From: Chrysemys picta bellii
Lineage: Eukaryota > Chordata > Testudines > Emydidae
Reading direction: 5' to 3'
NCBI RefSeq assembly: GCF_011386835.1
Contig: NC_088804.1
Span: 39,419,549 to 39,483,548, forward strand
Length of the DNA: 64,000 bases
Part shown: piece by piece, positions 1-10,811 of the stretch
How positions within the stretch are numbered: the first letter of the stretch is position 1
Layout of the letters: every line of letters begins with the position of its first letter
Notes under the pieces: generated by a model
What the model saw: only the letters and a program-made list of their open reading frames with translations
Told to the model about the DNA's origin: nothing
Database searches by the model: none
Program-made: the position numbers and the translations under genes

Positions 1-799
1 AAATAAACTAAACAGATATAAACATCTGAATAATGATGTAGGGTTGGTACAGAAACTTGGTTAAACTTCAAAACGTTTCTGAAGTATTATAATATGTACC
101 ACTTAAGAATGTATTTAGGCTTACAGAGGTGGACCTCAAATCTTTGGAGATACAAAAGTCAACTATAAATATTTAATATAATTGTACAATTTATTTATTT
201 AAAAATTAGCCATATTGCTGACACAGAGGTCTTGTGCCAGTGCCAAGTTTGAATCCCAAACCAGCAGGATCGGAGAATGCTCTGTATCACTTTCCAATCC
301 CTTCCCCTCTGGTAGACTAAATGAACAGAAGTCTGGAGAAGACCTGTTGAGTTTTGCTTGCCAGAAGGAAGGTTTCTGAAACACAGTTTTTTTGTGGGGA
401 CAGGGTGGGCTGGGAGGCTGAATGGTAAGAAAATGATAGGGGAGCAGGAAAAGGGCAATATCAAGAATGCCCAAGGAAAATATACTCAGAAGCAAAATAA
501 GATGACAGACAAAGGTTCTGGATAGCTCATCATACAACAGATTTCTGACAATCATACAATGAAACGTACTATCACATGACAATTTCTCTAAAGTAAACCT
601 TGTTCACCTGAGACACAGCTGAAAATGACAATTTCTGTACTGTTCATTTTTAAATCAGCGAATTGTTAATCCACAAAATAGTGAGTGAACTGCTATAAGG
701 AGACTCCTCATTACCTGGACATAATTTAAATAAATAAATATATAAACCCACCACATTTTACATTTGCTACATATCAACTGAAGAAACTGGACAGCCTTA

Positions 800-1093
800 T
801 CAGGTGTGTCTACACTGCAGTGGGCAGCATGCCTCCCAACCAAGATAGAATGACTCGTGCTAGCTTGAGCTAGCACACTAAAAATAGTCGTATGGATGTT
901 GCGGTTCGAGAAGCAGCTCAGGCTCTCACGCCCACCCAGCCCCTTGGGTCCATATTCAGGTGGCTAGCCTGAGCCTCTGCTGGTGTTGCAACATCCACAC
1001 TGCTACTGCTGGTGCACTAGCTCAAACTGAGCTAGCATGAGTCTGCCTAACCAAGCTGGGAGAGGACTGCCAGCTGCAGTGTAGACATACCCA
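800..1093. mobile_element. TTA-flanked MITE (PIF/Harbinger-like)
   Basis: Inverted ends read TGTCTACACTGCAG at about 807-820 and the reverse complement at about 1073-1086. TTA lies on both sides (797-799 and 1094-1096), which is the target duplication typical of PIF/Harbinger elements. There is no coding capacity, so this is a non-autonomous MITE. The interior carries short inverted GAGCTAGCA-type motifs. A mariner-like element sits directly against its right end. The superfamily assignment is inferred from the target duplication only. Confidence 0.6.
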
Positions 1094-1096
1094 TTA

Positions 1097-1261
1097 CACC
1101 TCTACCCCGATAGAACGCTGTCCTCGGGGGCCAAAAAATCTTACCGCGTTATAAGTGAAACCGCGTTATATCGAACTTACTTTGATCCGCTGGAGCGCTG
1201 CTTTACTGCGTTATAGCCGAATTCGTGTTATATCGGGTCGCGTTATATCGGGGTAGAGGTG
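1097..1261. mobile_element. Tc1/mariner-like palindromic MITE, copy 1
   Basis: A 165-bp element starts CACCTCTACCCCGAT and ends with the reverse complement, flanked by TA at 1095-1096 and 1262-1263. Its interior repeats inverted GCGTTATA/TATAACGC motifs. The same family occurs at 3152-3345 and 41474-41660. TA target duplication and matching ends point to the Tc1/mariner superfamily; there is no transposase. Confidence 0.75.
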
Positions 1262-3151
1262 TATTTCAACATAGCCATTTAACAATTCAGAATCTTAAGA
1301 TGGAAGTGGTTTTAAATGTTGACAGTCTCAAAACTGCCTTTTTCAGCAGAAACTGATAAGGTAGTTTGTATATACTTATTTTTAAATCCAATGTACTAGT
1401 TCACTGATGACATATGCTGCTCTGAAAACTTGTTTTACCTTCTCTCAAAGGAACAGTGTCTGACAGCTGAACGATCACTGAATTCAGAGACAGAATTGTT
1501 ACTGTTTATTTTTTGTTGATGTTATGATACTATGTGAATCTTACTAGATATTACTAAAATAGTATTTTTCTTGTTGAGTATGGCTTAATTACATAGTCAC
1601 AGACACCACATCTCTTTCATCAGTTTTTTCTAATCAGCAGCCCATTCCCACCTGACTCATAAATATTAGAAGTTGGAACATCACTGAGTCCCAATTATCC
1701 TATTTCCTTTTCCCAAACATAGAAATCCTTCCTGCTACCACCAAACAAGTCCCAACTCCTCCTTAGCTTCCCCAAGAATTTCTATCACCTCCTCACACAA
1801 ATCTTGATTCCCAATAACACTGAATTCCCTGCAGCTTTCCAACTACCACTCAAACTCTCCAAGCAGTTCCACATCTACTTTCAAACTCTTATAAATTCTT
1901 CAACCCCTCCCAGTGATAATAAGAATTTTGCCTTGAATATCTATAAAAGATTGAAAATAATCCTATTTATTTGGCAGCCATAAACAGATCAGGAATGAAG
2001 CAGTAATGGATACTTAAGGGTGCTCAAAGAACCTAAAATGAGATACAATGATGACCCACATTACTTCCAGTGTTATTCTGAACACACTTATCTCCTGAAA
2101 TTACATTTTCAGTCATGAGTGCATCCAATGGAAACAATGACTTATTCCCTAATACATCCCACAACAAGATGGAGCATTATTACATGCCAATTTATGCCTC
2201 CTACTGCTTCCCACCCTCAAATTAACAGTGGAATTTCACTCATTTTGATTTCCAATATACTGGAAGTAGAATAAAGTTGCTTGTCAGCTACAAAGAGTTT
2301 TCTAATCGGTTTTATGTAACATGATAAAACTGTACGCAAGGGAGTGAACACACAGGTAATTCTACAGAAGTATACGGTACTCAGTATACAGTACCCAAAG
2401 ATGTTAACTCAGAACCAGAAGCTATGCTATCAGGGCAAATCTTCCATAAGGAGCCCCTGCACAATGCAGACAAAGCAGCCCATGTGCACAACACACATTC
2501 TCAGAACTACCAACAGCTGGACTCAACTCAGAGTACATGGGTGCTACTTGGGTTCAAAGGCCACAGCATGCCACCTGGACTCGCACAGTTATTCTGATGT
2601 TATTCCACCTTGCGACAGAGTCCCAATTCATGCTGCACATGTGCAAGTTACTTTCTCTGGGTCCATCAACTTGGCTCAACCACACTGTTGAGTTCTTACC
2701 CTAACTTTTTTTGGGGGGTAGGGGGGTAATATTGTTTCCCCAAAAGGCAGTGGATGCCACAAACTAACTGAGATCAATCCTGAGGCGGTAATATCCGTTT
2801 GGGTATGATCAGAACAATAGTCTGAGCCCATGTGTGCGCACCAAAAAAAAAAAAAATGCTGTCACATGATTTTTTTAAAAGGGGAACTGTATTTCAATAA
2901 CCAACTCAAATTTCAACCACTAACTCTTGCCAAACCCAGAAGTTAATAAAAGTAAGCATGTGTATTTTACAGCACTTAGAAGAAAAAAAAAAACAGTTGT
3001 TAAAACAGTAAGCTGGTCTCATTCTTAGCTACACCAATGCTAATGTTCCACTTTAATAACAGAGAAAAAAAATAATGGAAAACATAGTGCATCAAAAATA
3101 TGGAAATAGAAACAATTTTGCTTCAGTAAGTACCTAGACCTAATAAAATTA

Positions 3152-3345
3152 CACCTCTACCTCGATATAACGTGACCCGATAAAACATGAATTCGGATAT
3201 AACGCGGTAAAGCAGTGCTCCTGGGGTGGTGGGGAGGGGCTGTGCACTCCGGCAGATCAAACCAAATTCAATATAACACGGTTTCACCTATAACGCGGTA
3301 AGATCTTCTGGCTCCCGAGGACAGCGTTATATCGAGGTAGAGGGG
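3152..3345. mobile_element. Tc1/mariner-like palindromic MITE, copy 2
   Basis: The ends read CACCTCTACCTCGATATAAC and the near reverse complement, flanked by TA at 3150-3151 and 3346-3347. It contains the family's ATAACGCGGTAA motifs. At 194 bp it is longer than the copy at 1097, which appears to lack part of the GC-rich middle. Confidence 0.75.
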
Positions 3346-3485
3346 TACCAAGTTTCTACTAATGCTGTCTAAAAGACCATGAATTAGAAATTATTTGGTG
3401 ACGAAGTCAGTAGATTAGTTACTTTAAAACAGGCTCAGATCTGGTATCAAATAGGTGGGTGAGTACTATTGTGTATCCTGTAAAG

Positions 3486-3795
3486 CAGGGGCAGGCAAAC
3501 TTTTTGGCCTGAGGGCCACATCGGGTTTCCGAAATTGTATGGCGGCACGGCCCCTGCCCCCTATCCGACCCCCCCCGCTTCTCGTCCCGACAGCCCCCCT
3601 GGGACTCCTGCCCCATCCAACCTCCCCTGTTCCCTGATGGCCCCCCTGGAACCCATCCACCCCTCCCTACCCCTGGACCCACCGCCCCTGACTGCACCCT
3701 CACCCCATCCAACCCCCCCTCTCCTTCCTGACTGCCCCCTGGGAAGCCTGCCCCCATTCAACCCCCCCGTTCCCAGCCCTCTGACCACCCTGCGC
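3486..3795. mobile_element. hAT-type MITE, right end missing
   Basis: The left end CAGGGGCAGGCAAAC and the subterminal GGCCTGAGGGCCACATC match the hAT MITEs at 17364-18010 and 44357-44677. The interior holds tandem C-rich units of the CCCATCCAACC type, as in the 17364 copy. No right terminal repeat is visible. The element runs directly into the DIRS-like remnant near 3795-3800, so it is truncated or rearranged there. Confidence 0.6.
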
Positions 3796-3799
3796 CGCC

Positions 3800-5460
3800 C
3801 AGAGCACCAGGACGGAGCTGCAGGCCCCCTTTTGCCTTGGGGACGAGGAAGTAGCATGAGTGGAAACCCTTGCCTCTTAGCTCCTGGGGCATCTCCTCCA
3901 CAGCTCCTAGAGCAAGGAGGGACTGAACCTCCTGGATGAGGAGTTGCTCGTGAGAGGGGTCCCTGAAGAGGGATGGGCAAGGGGGTTGGGAGGGCGGGAA
4001 GGAGCAGAAGTGGATAGAATAGCCCACTTCTATCATGCGGAGTACTCATGGTCTGAAGTAATAAGGGACCAGGCACGGTAGAAGTGGGATAGACGGTTCA
4101 GAAAGGGAGGATAGCTGACTGGGATGTGGGCTGGTAATCCATCCTCGATTGCATCTTCAGAAGGGGCACTTAGGGCCCGGAGGGATCTTGGACTGCCCTT
4201 GGCCCTGTGCCGGAAGAGGGCAGGAAGGTCTACGGCAGGTATATCTGCTCCTCCTGCAGGAGAAGTCCTGCCTGGGTCTAGCAGGGAAGGACTGCTGCTG
4301 GGTGGGCTGGGGTTTGAAGGGCTTTCTTTGTGTCACCGAGGTATGCATGCCGAGAGACTTAATGGTATTATGTGAATCTTTCAGGCTATGCAGTCTGGAG
4401 TTGGTTTGTTCAGTAAACGGGCCCTGACCATCAAATGGGAGGTCCTGGATCATCTGCTGCACCTCTGGCGGAAGACCTGAAGATTGGAGCCAGGCGTTGC
4501 ATCTCATGGCGATACCGGATCCCAAAGTACGTGCTGCCACGTCCGCAGTATCAAGGGAACCCTGGAGAGAAGTCCAGGCCACTAGTCTGCCCTCCTTGGC
4601 AATGGCCCCCAGTTTTGTGCATGATTCGGATGGGAGAAGCTCTTTAAACTTCTGAACTGCAGACCACAAGCTGTAACTGTATCTGCTAAGGATCTTGAGC
4701 TGATTAGCAAACCGAAGGGAGGTTTATTCTATGGGTGGACTCTTTCTCCCAAATCGATCCAGGCGTTTCACATCTCTTGATTTGGGAGCGGGCCTCTGCT
4801 GACCTTGCCTCTCTTTCTCGTTCACCACCTCCACCACCAGGGAGCATGGAGGGGGGGTGGGTGAAGAGGTATTCATACCCCTTAGTGGGAACAAAGTACT
4901 TTCTTTCGGCCCCCTTGGCCGTAGGGGGAATGGAAGCAGGCATTTGCCAAATAGTCTTGGCGTTCGACTGGATGGTCTTTATAATGGGCAGGGCCACCCT
5001 AGAGGGCCCTTCTGATGTCAGAACGTCCACCATGGGATCCTCTTCCTCTACTATCTCCTCAACCTGGAGGTTCATGTTCAGGGCCACCCAACAGAGGAGT
5101 TCCTGCAGGACCTTGTAGCCCATGGGTGGTGGGCCAGATATGGATGCACCTGCTACTGCCTTGTCAGGGGATGAGGAGGAGGACACGTGAACGTCAGGGC
5201 CGGATCCGTGACAGCTTCCTGGTCTGCAGGGTCCTATTCCTCCTGGGCACCGGGTGCAGCCTCCGCCAGGGGCAGGCCTGGGTCCAGATTTTGTGTGGGG
5301 TTCTGAGGAGGGCGGCTGACGGTTGATGCTGGTCTGGGGGCAGATGGCCCAAACATTGCTGGTTTGCCTCTTGATGGTACAGGGCCACGAGTTAGTGGAG
5401 GCCTCGAGACCATGGACTTGGGCACTGTCATTTCGATGAGCCCTCTAGTGGCCTCCATGT
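3800..5460 (-). pseudogene. Decayed DIRS-like retroelement (gag and start of RT)
   Basis: Minus-strand fragments lie in the order expected for a DIRS-type element. The 5' gag part is at about 5458-5186 and 5186-4704, a second gag part at 4669-4157, and the start of the reverse transcriptase region at 4036-3800 (motif LLALGAVEEMPQELRGKG). The gag part carries the LAP2-alpha-like region common in turtle DIRS elements (for example QANADTIWQ-type and ERKYFVPTKGYEYL motifs), the ancestor-like relative of the vertebrate thymopoietin LAP2-alpha domain. Reading frames are broken by several frameshifts. Most of RT, RNase H and the tyrosine recombinase are absent, so it is not functional. The family call rests on motif recognition. 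Confidence 0.6.
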
Positions 5461-7889
5461 GTTATCCACCTAAGAGCTGAAACACTTTGTTTTGAGCATT
5501 AACATGTGGGAGTCATTAATAACTTCTCTGATGAAAGAGATAAAATTCTAGGAATTACTACATTGTTTACCAAATGTTGAACTGAGATGTTTTCATTTAA
5601 ATTTAATCAGCTCTTACACAAATATTCTTTCTGGAATTGAGACATAAGAGTAGAATATTTATAACTCTGAATAATAAGCACTCACTGCATCCTATGGGCT
5701 AGCTACCAATTTGTTCTATTCATGGAATTCCAATAGATGTCAAAAGGCTCTTCCTTTCTGGATTACTTTTCCTTTTTGGAAAAGCAGGTGGCTTTCCCTC
5801 AGCCACCAGTCCCAGCTGTATTGTTATGGCTCTTGTACAGCATTTGGTGATGGGCCCTATGAATACTGTTAAAATACATAAACTAGAATTTCGTGCAAAG
5901 ATGAAGATAGACTATGCATCAACAAACTAATACCACCTCTCTTACTCAAGACAAGCAGTCATGCAACTAGTAATGTTTTTTGTTGGTGGTGGTTTTTGTT
6001 ACACATTCTATACAGCCAGGTGTATTTTTTGTTGTCATAAGAAATCCAAATCTATCAGATGGAAATTATACTATTTCTCGTAATAAGATACACTGTGTTG
6101 TCTTAAGTAGCTCTTTCACTTGGCCTCTAACACAAAAGGTCTTGTACTAGTGTGCATTAACTAATGCTTTTATAGTTGAAGCGAAGAACATATTAAAATG
6201 CTCTGCGCTCCCACTTATATTTGATTTTTAATAGGAATGTAGAAATGCAGATATCCACAATACACGTATCCAGATTTACAAACTGAATCACATAACAGCT
6301 TAAACAGAAAATGTTCCCCTGTCAATCCTTCTCATTTAAAGGAACAAATGACTTGCATAAGCACTCTGTAGCAAAAATCTACATGCTATATGGGCTTTGT
6401 CATTTGATCATCCACAGTTTTTTGCATCTTTGTGACTTCTGGTAATAAACATGAAATTATGTATGTGTGACACAACATTTTTACTATTTTTGTCTATGCT
6501 GGACACGTACAAAAGTGCCTCTAAATGAATTCAAAGAATCAGGGCGGAGACTTGTTTGTGGAATTAACAAGAGGACAGGGAACCTTGCACCTCACCCATT
6601 CAAAACTTTCAATTACATCTGAACTGGCCTAGATATTACAATTTGATAACCTATCAGAAATGAGTTGGTGGTCCCAGCTGAGTTCTCTAGACTTAGATCC
6701 TACTATGGGGCAGTCCACGCTATAAATAACCAGGACATAGTTCATTGCAGATAAGCATCCATAATATAAAGCCATCTGAATTAGCCCCTCATTGGCAGTG
6801 ACAAAAGGATTGAACGGACATGGAGATTGTACCACCAATTACACCTTTAGCAGATGGTCCTTCCCAGCCAGGACTGAAGCAGTGAGGAAACCTACATTTC
6901 CACTATCTGTGCTGTAACTCTTCTAAAAATACAGAACTTTAGTGTTAAGGGCTGTCACTCTAGCTGTTTTTGTAAAACAAAAACAAAAACAAATCCATTA
7001 CATTTAAAAAGTAAATTTGAATAACTGTCCTGTGGTTAAAAAATGCTGAAGAGTTTAGATAACTGAAATTTAGGGTGACCTGCAGAAAAGTAGTAATAGA
7101 TCAAATTATGCCAAGAGCCTTTAGTCATTTATTTATTTTTTTTATTTTATTTAATTGCTTATGGCAGTGACTGAAGGGACATCTAATCCATGAATCTGGA
7201 TTGATGGTGATTGCAGAATTCCAGATTCAATCCATTAATAAAAGGCCCAGAATTTGTAAGTTATATCCAGATTTTGTTGCAAAGCTGTCTTTGGAAAAAA
7301 GAAAAAAAGAAGAACACATTCAAATGTACTCACTTCTTACCTGAAAACAGAACATAGAATGTGAAGGAAAGATAGGAAGAATAGTAAGAGGCCAATATGG
7401 CTATATCAGGAGATCTTTAATAATCTGAAAATCAAACAGGAACCCTATGAAAAGTATAAACATGGACATTCAGGGTGAAGTGCCCCCCCCCAGATTTCTG
7501 CTTAGCCTGCCAGTGGGGGAGGGAGTCCTCCCACTGTGCCTGCCCCCCCAGCACATTTGGCTCCTGTCCCTAGCAGCCGGGCCCAGGCAGGGAGTGGAGG
7601 AGACTTGACCAACCATTTCTCATGCCCGCCGCTCGAAAGCCAGGCTGGTGAGGTGGTGGCGGGCTGCTGGGCACAGGGGCCGAGTGACCCAGAGTCCCCT
7701 CTCCCTCCTGGCCCGTAACTGGCTTGCTCAGCCATAGGTAATTATGGTTGAGCAGGAAGAGCGCAGTGGGCCCGGGCTAGGCGCAGGGCAGGGGGATCGC
7801 TGGGCAGAGGAGACACATGAGGGCGGTCATGTGTACTCCCCGTTAGATTGCGCTCTCCCAGCATCAGGAGGCACGAGTCATCTATGCAG

Positions 7890-9598
7890 AAAATGGACAT
7901 AATAGGCCAAAAGAAGAGGTTCTTCAAATACATTAGGCGCAAGAGAAAGTTGAAGGAAAGTGTAGGTCCTCCACTTAACAGGGAAGAAGAATTAAGGACA
8001 TCAAAATGGCTGAGGTGTTTAATGCCTATTTTGCTTCAGTCTTCACTAAAATGGTTAATGGAGACTCACTACTCAACACGAGTAATATTAACATGAAGGG
8101 GGAAGGAATGCAAGCCAAAACAGGGAAAGAATACGTTAAAAATATTTAAATAAGTTAGATGTATTAAAATCCTAGGTACTTAAGAACTAGCTGAAACAAT
8201 CTTGAATTGTTAGCAATTATCTCAGAATTCATGGAGGATGGCTGAGGACTAGAGAAGGGCAAATAGAATACTGATCTTTAAAAACAAGAACAAAGAGGAT
8301 CCAGGGAATTATATACCAGTCAGCCTAAATGGAAAGATACTGAAATTATTAAATAAGCAATTTGTAAGCACCTAGAAGATAACAGGGTTATAAGGAGATA
8401 GCCAGCATGGAGGTGTCAAAAATAAACCATACCAATTTCTTTTGTTGACAGGGTTACTGGCTTACCCGGGGGGGGGAAGCAGTAGACTTGATATATATTG
8501 ACTTTAGTAAGTAAGGCTTTTGACACAATCCGACATGACATTCTCATAAGCAAACTAGGGAAATGTGGTCAAGGTGAAATTACTATAAGGTAGGTGCACA
8601 ACTAGTTGAAAGATTATATTCAAAGAGTAATTATCAATAATTTGCTGTCAAACTGAGAGGGTGTCAATCCGGGATCCAGTGCTGTTTGATATTTTCATTA
8701 ATTACTTGGATACTGGAGTGGAGAGTATGCTTATAAAATTTGCAGATGACACCAAACTGGGCAGGGTTGCAAACACTTCGGAGGACAGGATCAGAATTCA
8801 AAACAACCTTGACAAATTGGAGAATCAATCAGAAATCAATCAAATGAAATTCAGTAAAGATAAGTGCAAAGTACTACTCTTAGGAAGGAAAAACCAAATG
8901 CACGACTACAAAATGGGGAATAACTGGCTAGATGGTTGTACTGCTGAAAAAGGTCTGGAGGCTATAGTGGATCATAAATTGAACATGAGTCTATAATGGG
9001 ATTAGCCTTTTTCATAAATGCATACAATTCCAGAGTATATTAACAGCAGTGTCATATGTAAAACCTGGGAGGTAATTGTCCTGCACTACTCAGCACTGGT
9101 GAGGCTTCGGCTGGAGTACTGCATACAATTCTGGGCAACACACCTAAGCAAAGATGTGGACAAACCGGAAAGAGTCCAGAGGAGAGCAAGAAAAAAAGAT
9201 AAAAGGTTTAGAAACCCTGACCTATAAGGAAAGGTTAAAAAAACTGGGTACGTTTAGTTTTGATAACAGTTTTCAAATATGTTAAGAGTTGTTATCAAGA
9301 GGAAGGGTACTGATTCAGTGGACACAAAGAACAAAGTAGAACAAGATGTAATGGACTTAATCTTAAACCAGGGAAATGTAGGTTAGAGATCAGGAAAAGT
9401 TTTCTAATGATAAGGATAGTTAGGCTCTGGAATAGGCTTCCACAAGGGAGGTTGTGGAATCCCCATCATTGGAGGTTTTTAAGAACAAACTGGACAGACC
9501 CCTATCCAGGATGATCTAGGTTTACTTCGTCCTGCCTCTGGATAGGGGGCTGGACCTGATGACCTCTCAAGGTCCCTTCCAGCCCTACATATCTATGA
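7890..9598 (+). pseudogene. Truncated CR1 LINE (ORF2 remnant plus 3' tail)
   Basis: Plus-strand fragments resemble the CR1 ORF2 product. They include the linker before the RT (KRFFKYIRRKRKLKE near 7915), the RT catalytic region with FADDTKLG at about 8741-8764, and the C-terminal part with EYCIQFWATH near 9110. The 3' end has the CR1 untranslated signature GACCTCTCAAGGTCCCTTCC followed by a short TGATTCT-type tail at about 9595. Stops and frameshifts are frequent. The 5' portion, including the endonuclease, is missing, as usual for 5'-truncated CR1 copies. It lies on the strand opposite to ZCCHC14. Confidence 0.85.
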
Positions 9599-9724
9599 TT
9601 CTAAAGGAGGTTTATTTCCTGCTCCTAATGTAAACTAATATGTATAGGAAGTAATTTTAAACAGCCTACACAGAGCAAGTATAACAAAAAGCAAGTATTG
9701 GAAGAAAAATTAACTTTCATAGTA

Positions 9725-9865
9725 GAAAGACAAGGTTGGTCTGAAGAAGAGCTCTGTGTAAGCTTGAAAGCTTGTCTCTTTCACCAACAGAAGTTGGTCC
9801 AATAAAAGATATTATCGGTCTCTCCAATATTCTGGGCCCAATACAGCTACAACAACATTGCATAC
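9725..9865 (+). repeat. Dispersed repeat tail (AAGCTTGTCTCTTTCACCAA family)
   Basis: The stretch containing GAAGAAGAGCTCTGTGTAAG, AAAGCTTGTCTCTTTCACC and TTGGTCCAATAAAAGATATT is a high-copy interspersed repeat end seen in turtles, crocodilians and other amniotes. I cannot assign its class with confidence. It resembles the family at 42600-42705 in layout: a GAAG/AGCT hairpin, then AAAGCTT, then an AATAAA-containing tail. Confidence 0.5.
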
Positions 9866-10419
9866 AACTGTCATAGTACTTAACTAAGACTTTTGTCGAT
9901 GGTGATAATTCTAAAGACTAGAGTCCTCAAAGACTTCACATTAGTCAATCAAATGTCATGTTCCAAAACACAATTAACAAACCAAAAGGGCCAATCCTGC
10001 ACAGATGCACTGATGTTGAAAGTCTATGCCCTGAAGGCAAACTGAATTACAAGCATGAATTATGTCACCTTTGAGACTGGAATCAACCATTCAAGCACTG
10101 GCACTTTTTCATTTATAGTAGTAAAAGAAATAAACTGACAACTGTGGAAAAAAACCTTAAGGCTGTTTAAAGGGAAGTACAATGAGGCACTTAAGACGCA
10201 ATGTGCATGCAACAAAAAATCCAAGCTTCATTTGCATTCAGTTGCTTTCTTTGGGATCAGTGTGGAAAGCAACATATTTCTCCTACAATGAAAACGAAAT
10301 CTCTCTCTACGTTTTATAAATATAGAAAAAGATAGGAAGGACAGAGGTCTAGCAATGTTTTATCCCCCTCCTCCACCCTGCAATCTAAATGCAAATGTGT
10401 AATAAGAAAGTCTATTTGT

Positions 10420-10811
10420 GCTTACCTGACAGTTTCCTTTTTTTAGTAATAAGCTCAACAGATCCACAACAACGGGTACATTGGCCTGCTTACAGCTTGG
10501 GAGCAGAAACAGAACTTTCTGTCACTGGCAGTAGGGAAATAGCCTACCACCTAACATTTCATCCAGCTGAGACAACTTCCACAGCCAGGACCATTAAAAT
10601 CTACTTTCCTAAATTACAGATTGTTAAATATACTTTGAGGGAAAAGCACTACAATGTCTCCTACTGAAGAGTGTGGTAAATTCCACTTCACAACAACAAG
10701 CCCAAATACCTGGATCATCCAGCACAGAGATGAAAATGGATATCCACTGTTTCCAGAGTGGACCGGATCTGTGGAACTTATTACTCGAGAAAGGAAATTT
10801 TCAGGTAAGCA
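10420..10811. mobile_element. Inverted-repeat DNA element with splice-donor-like ends
   Basis: The left end (GCTTACCTGACAGTTTCC, 10420 onward) and the right end (10764-10811) are inverted copies over about 45 bp, including GTAATAAG and ACAGATCC-type blocks. Spacing is about 390 bp with no protein coding capacity, which fits a MITE-like DNA element. Exact outer borders and target duplication are not clear. Both ends contain CAGGTAAG, a consensus 5' splice site, pointing outward. Confidence 0.6.

Noticed and set aside
3535..3939. 134-codon plus-strand proline-rich ORF
   Set aside because: It lies in the C-rich interior of a hAT MITE and runs into the antisense of a DIRS remnant.
10389..10667. 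92-codon plus-strand ORF with a TDPQQRVHWPAYSLGAETEL-type translation
   Set aside because: It starts inside the left inverted repeat of a DNA element and covers only part of it. There is no homology I recognise.
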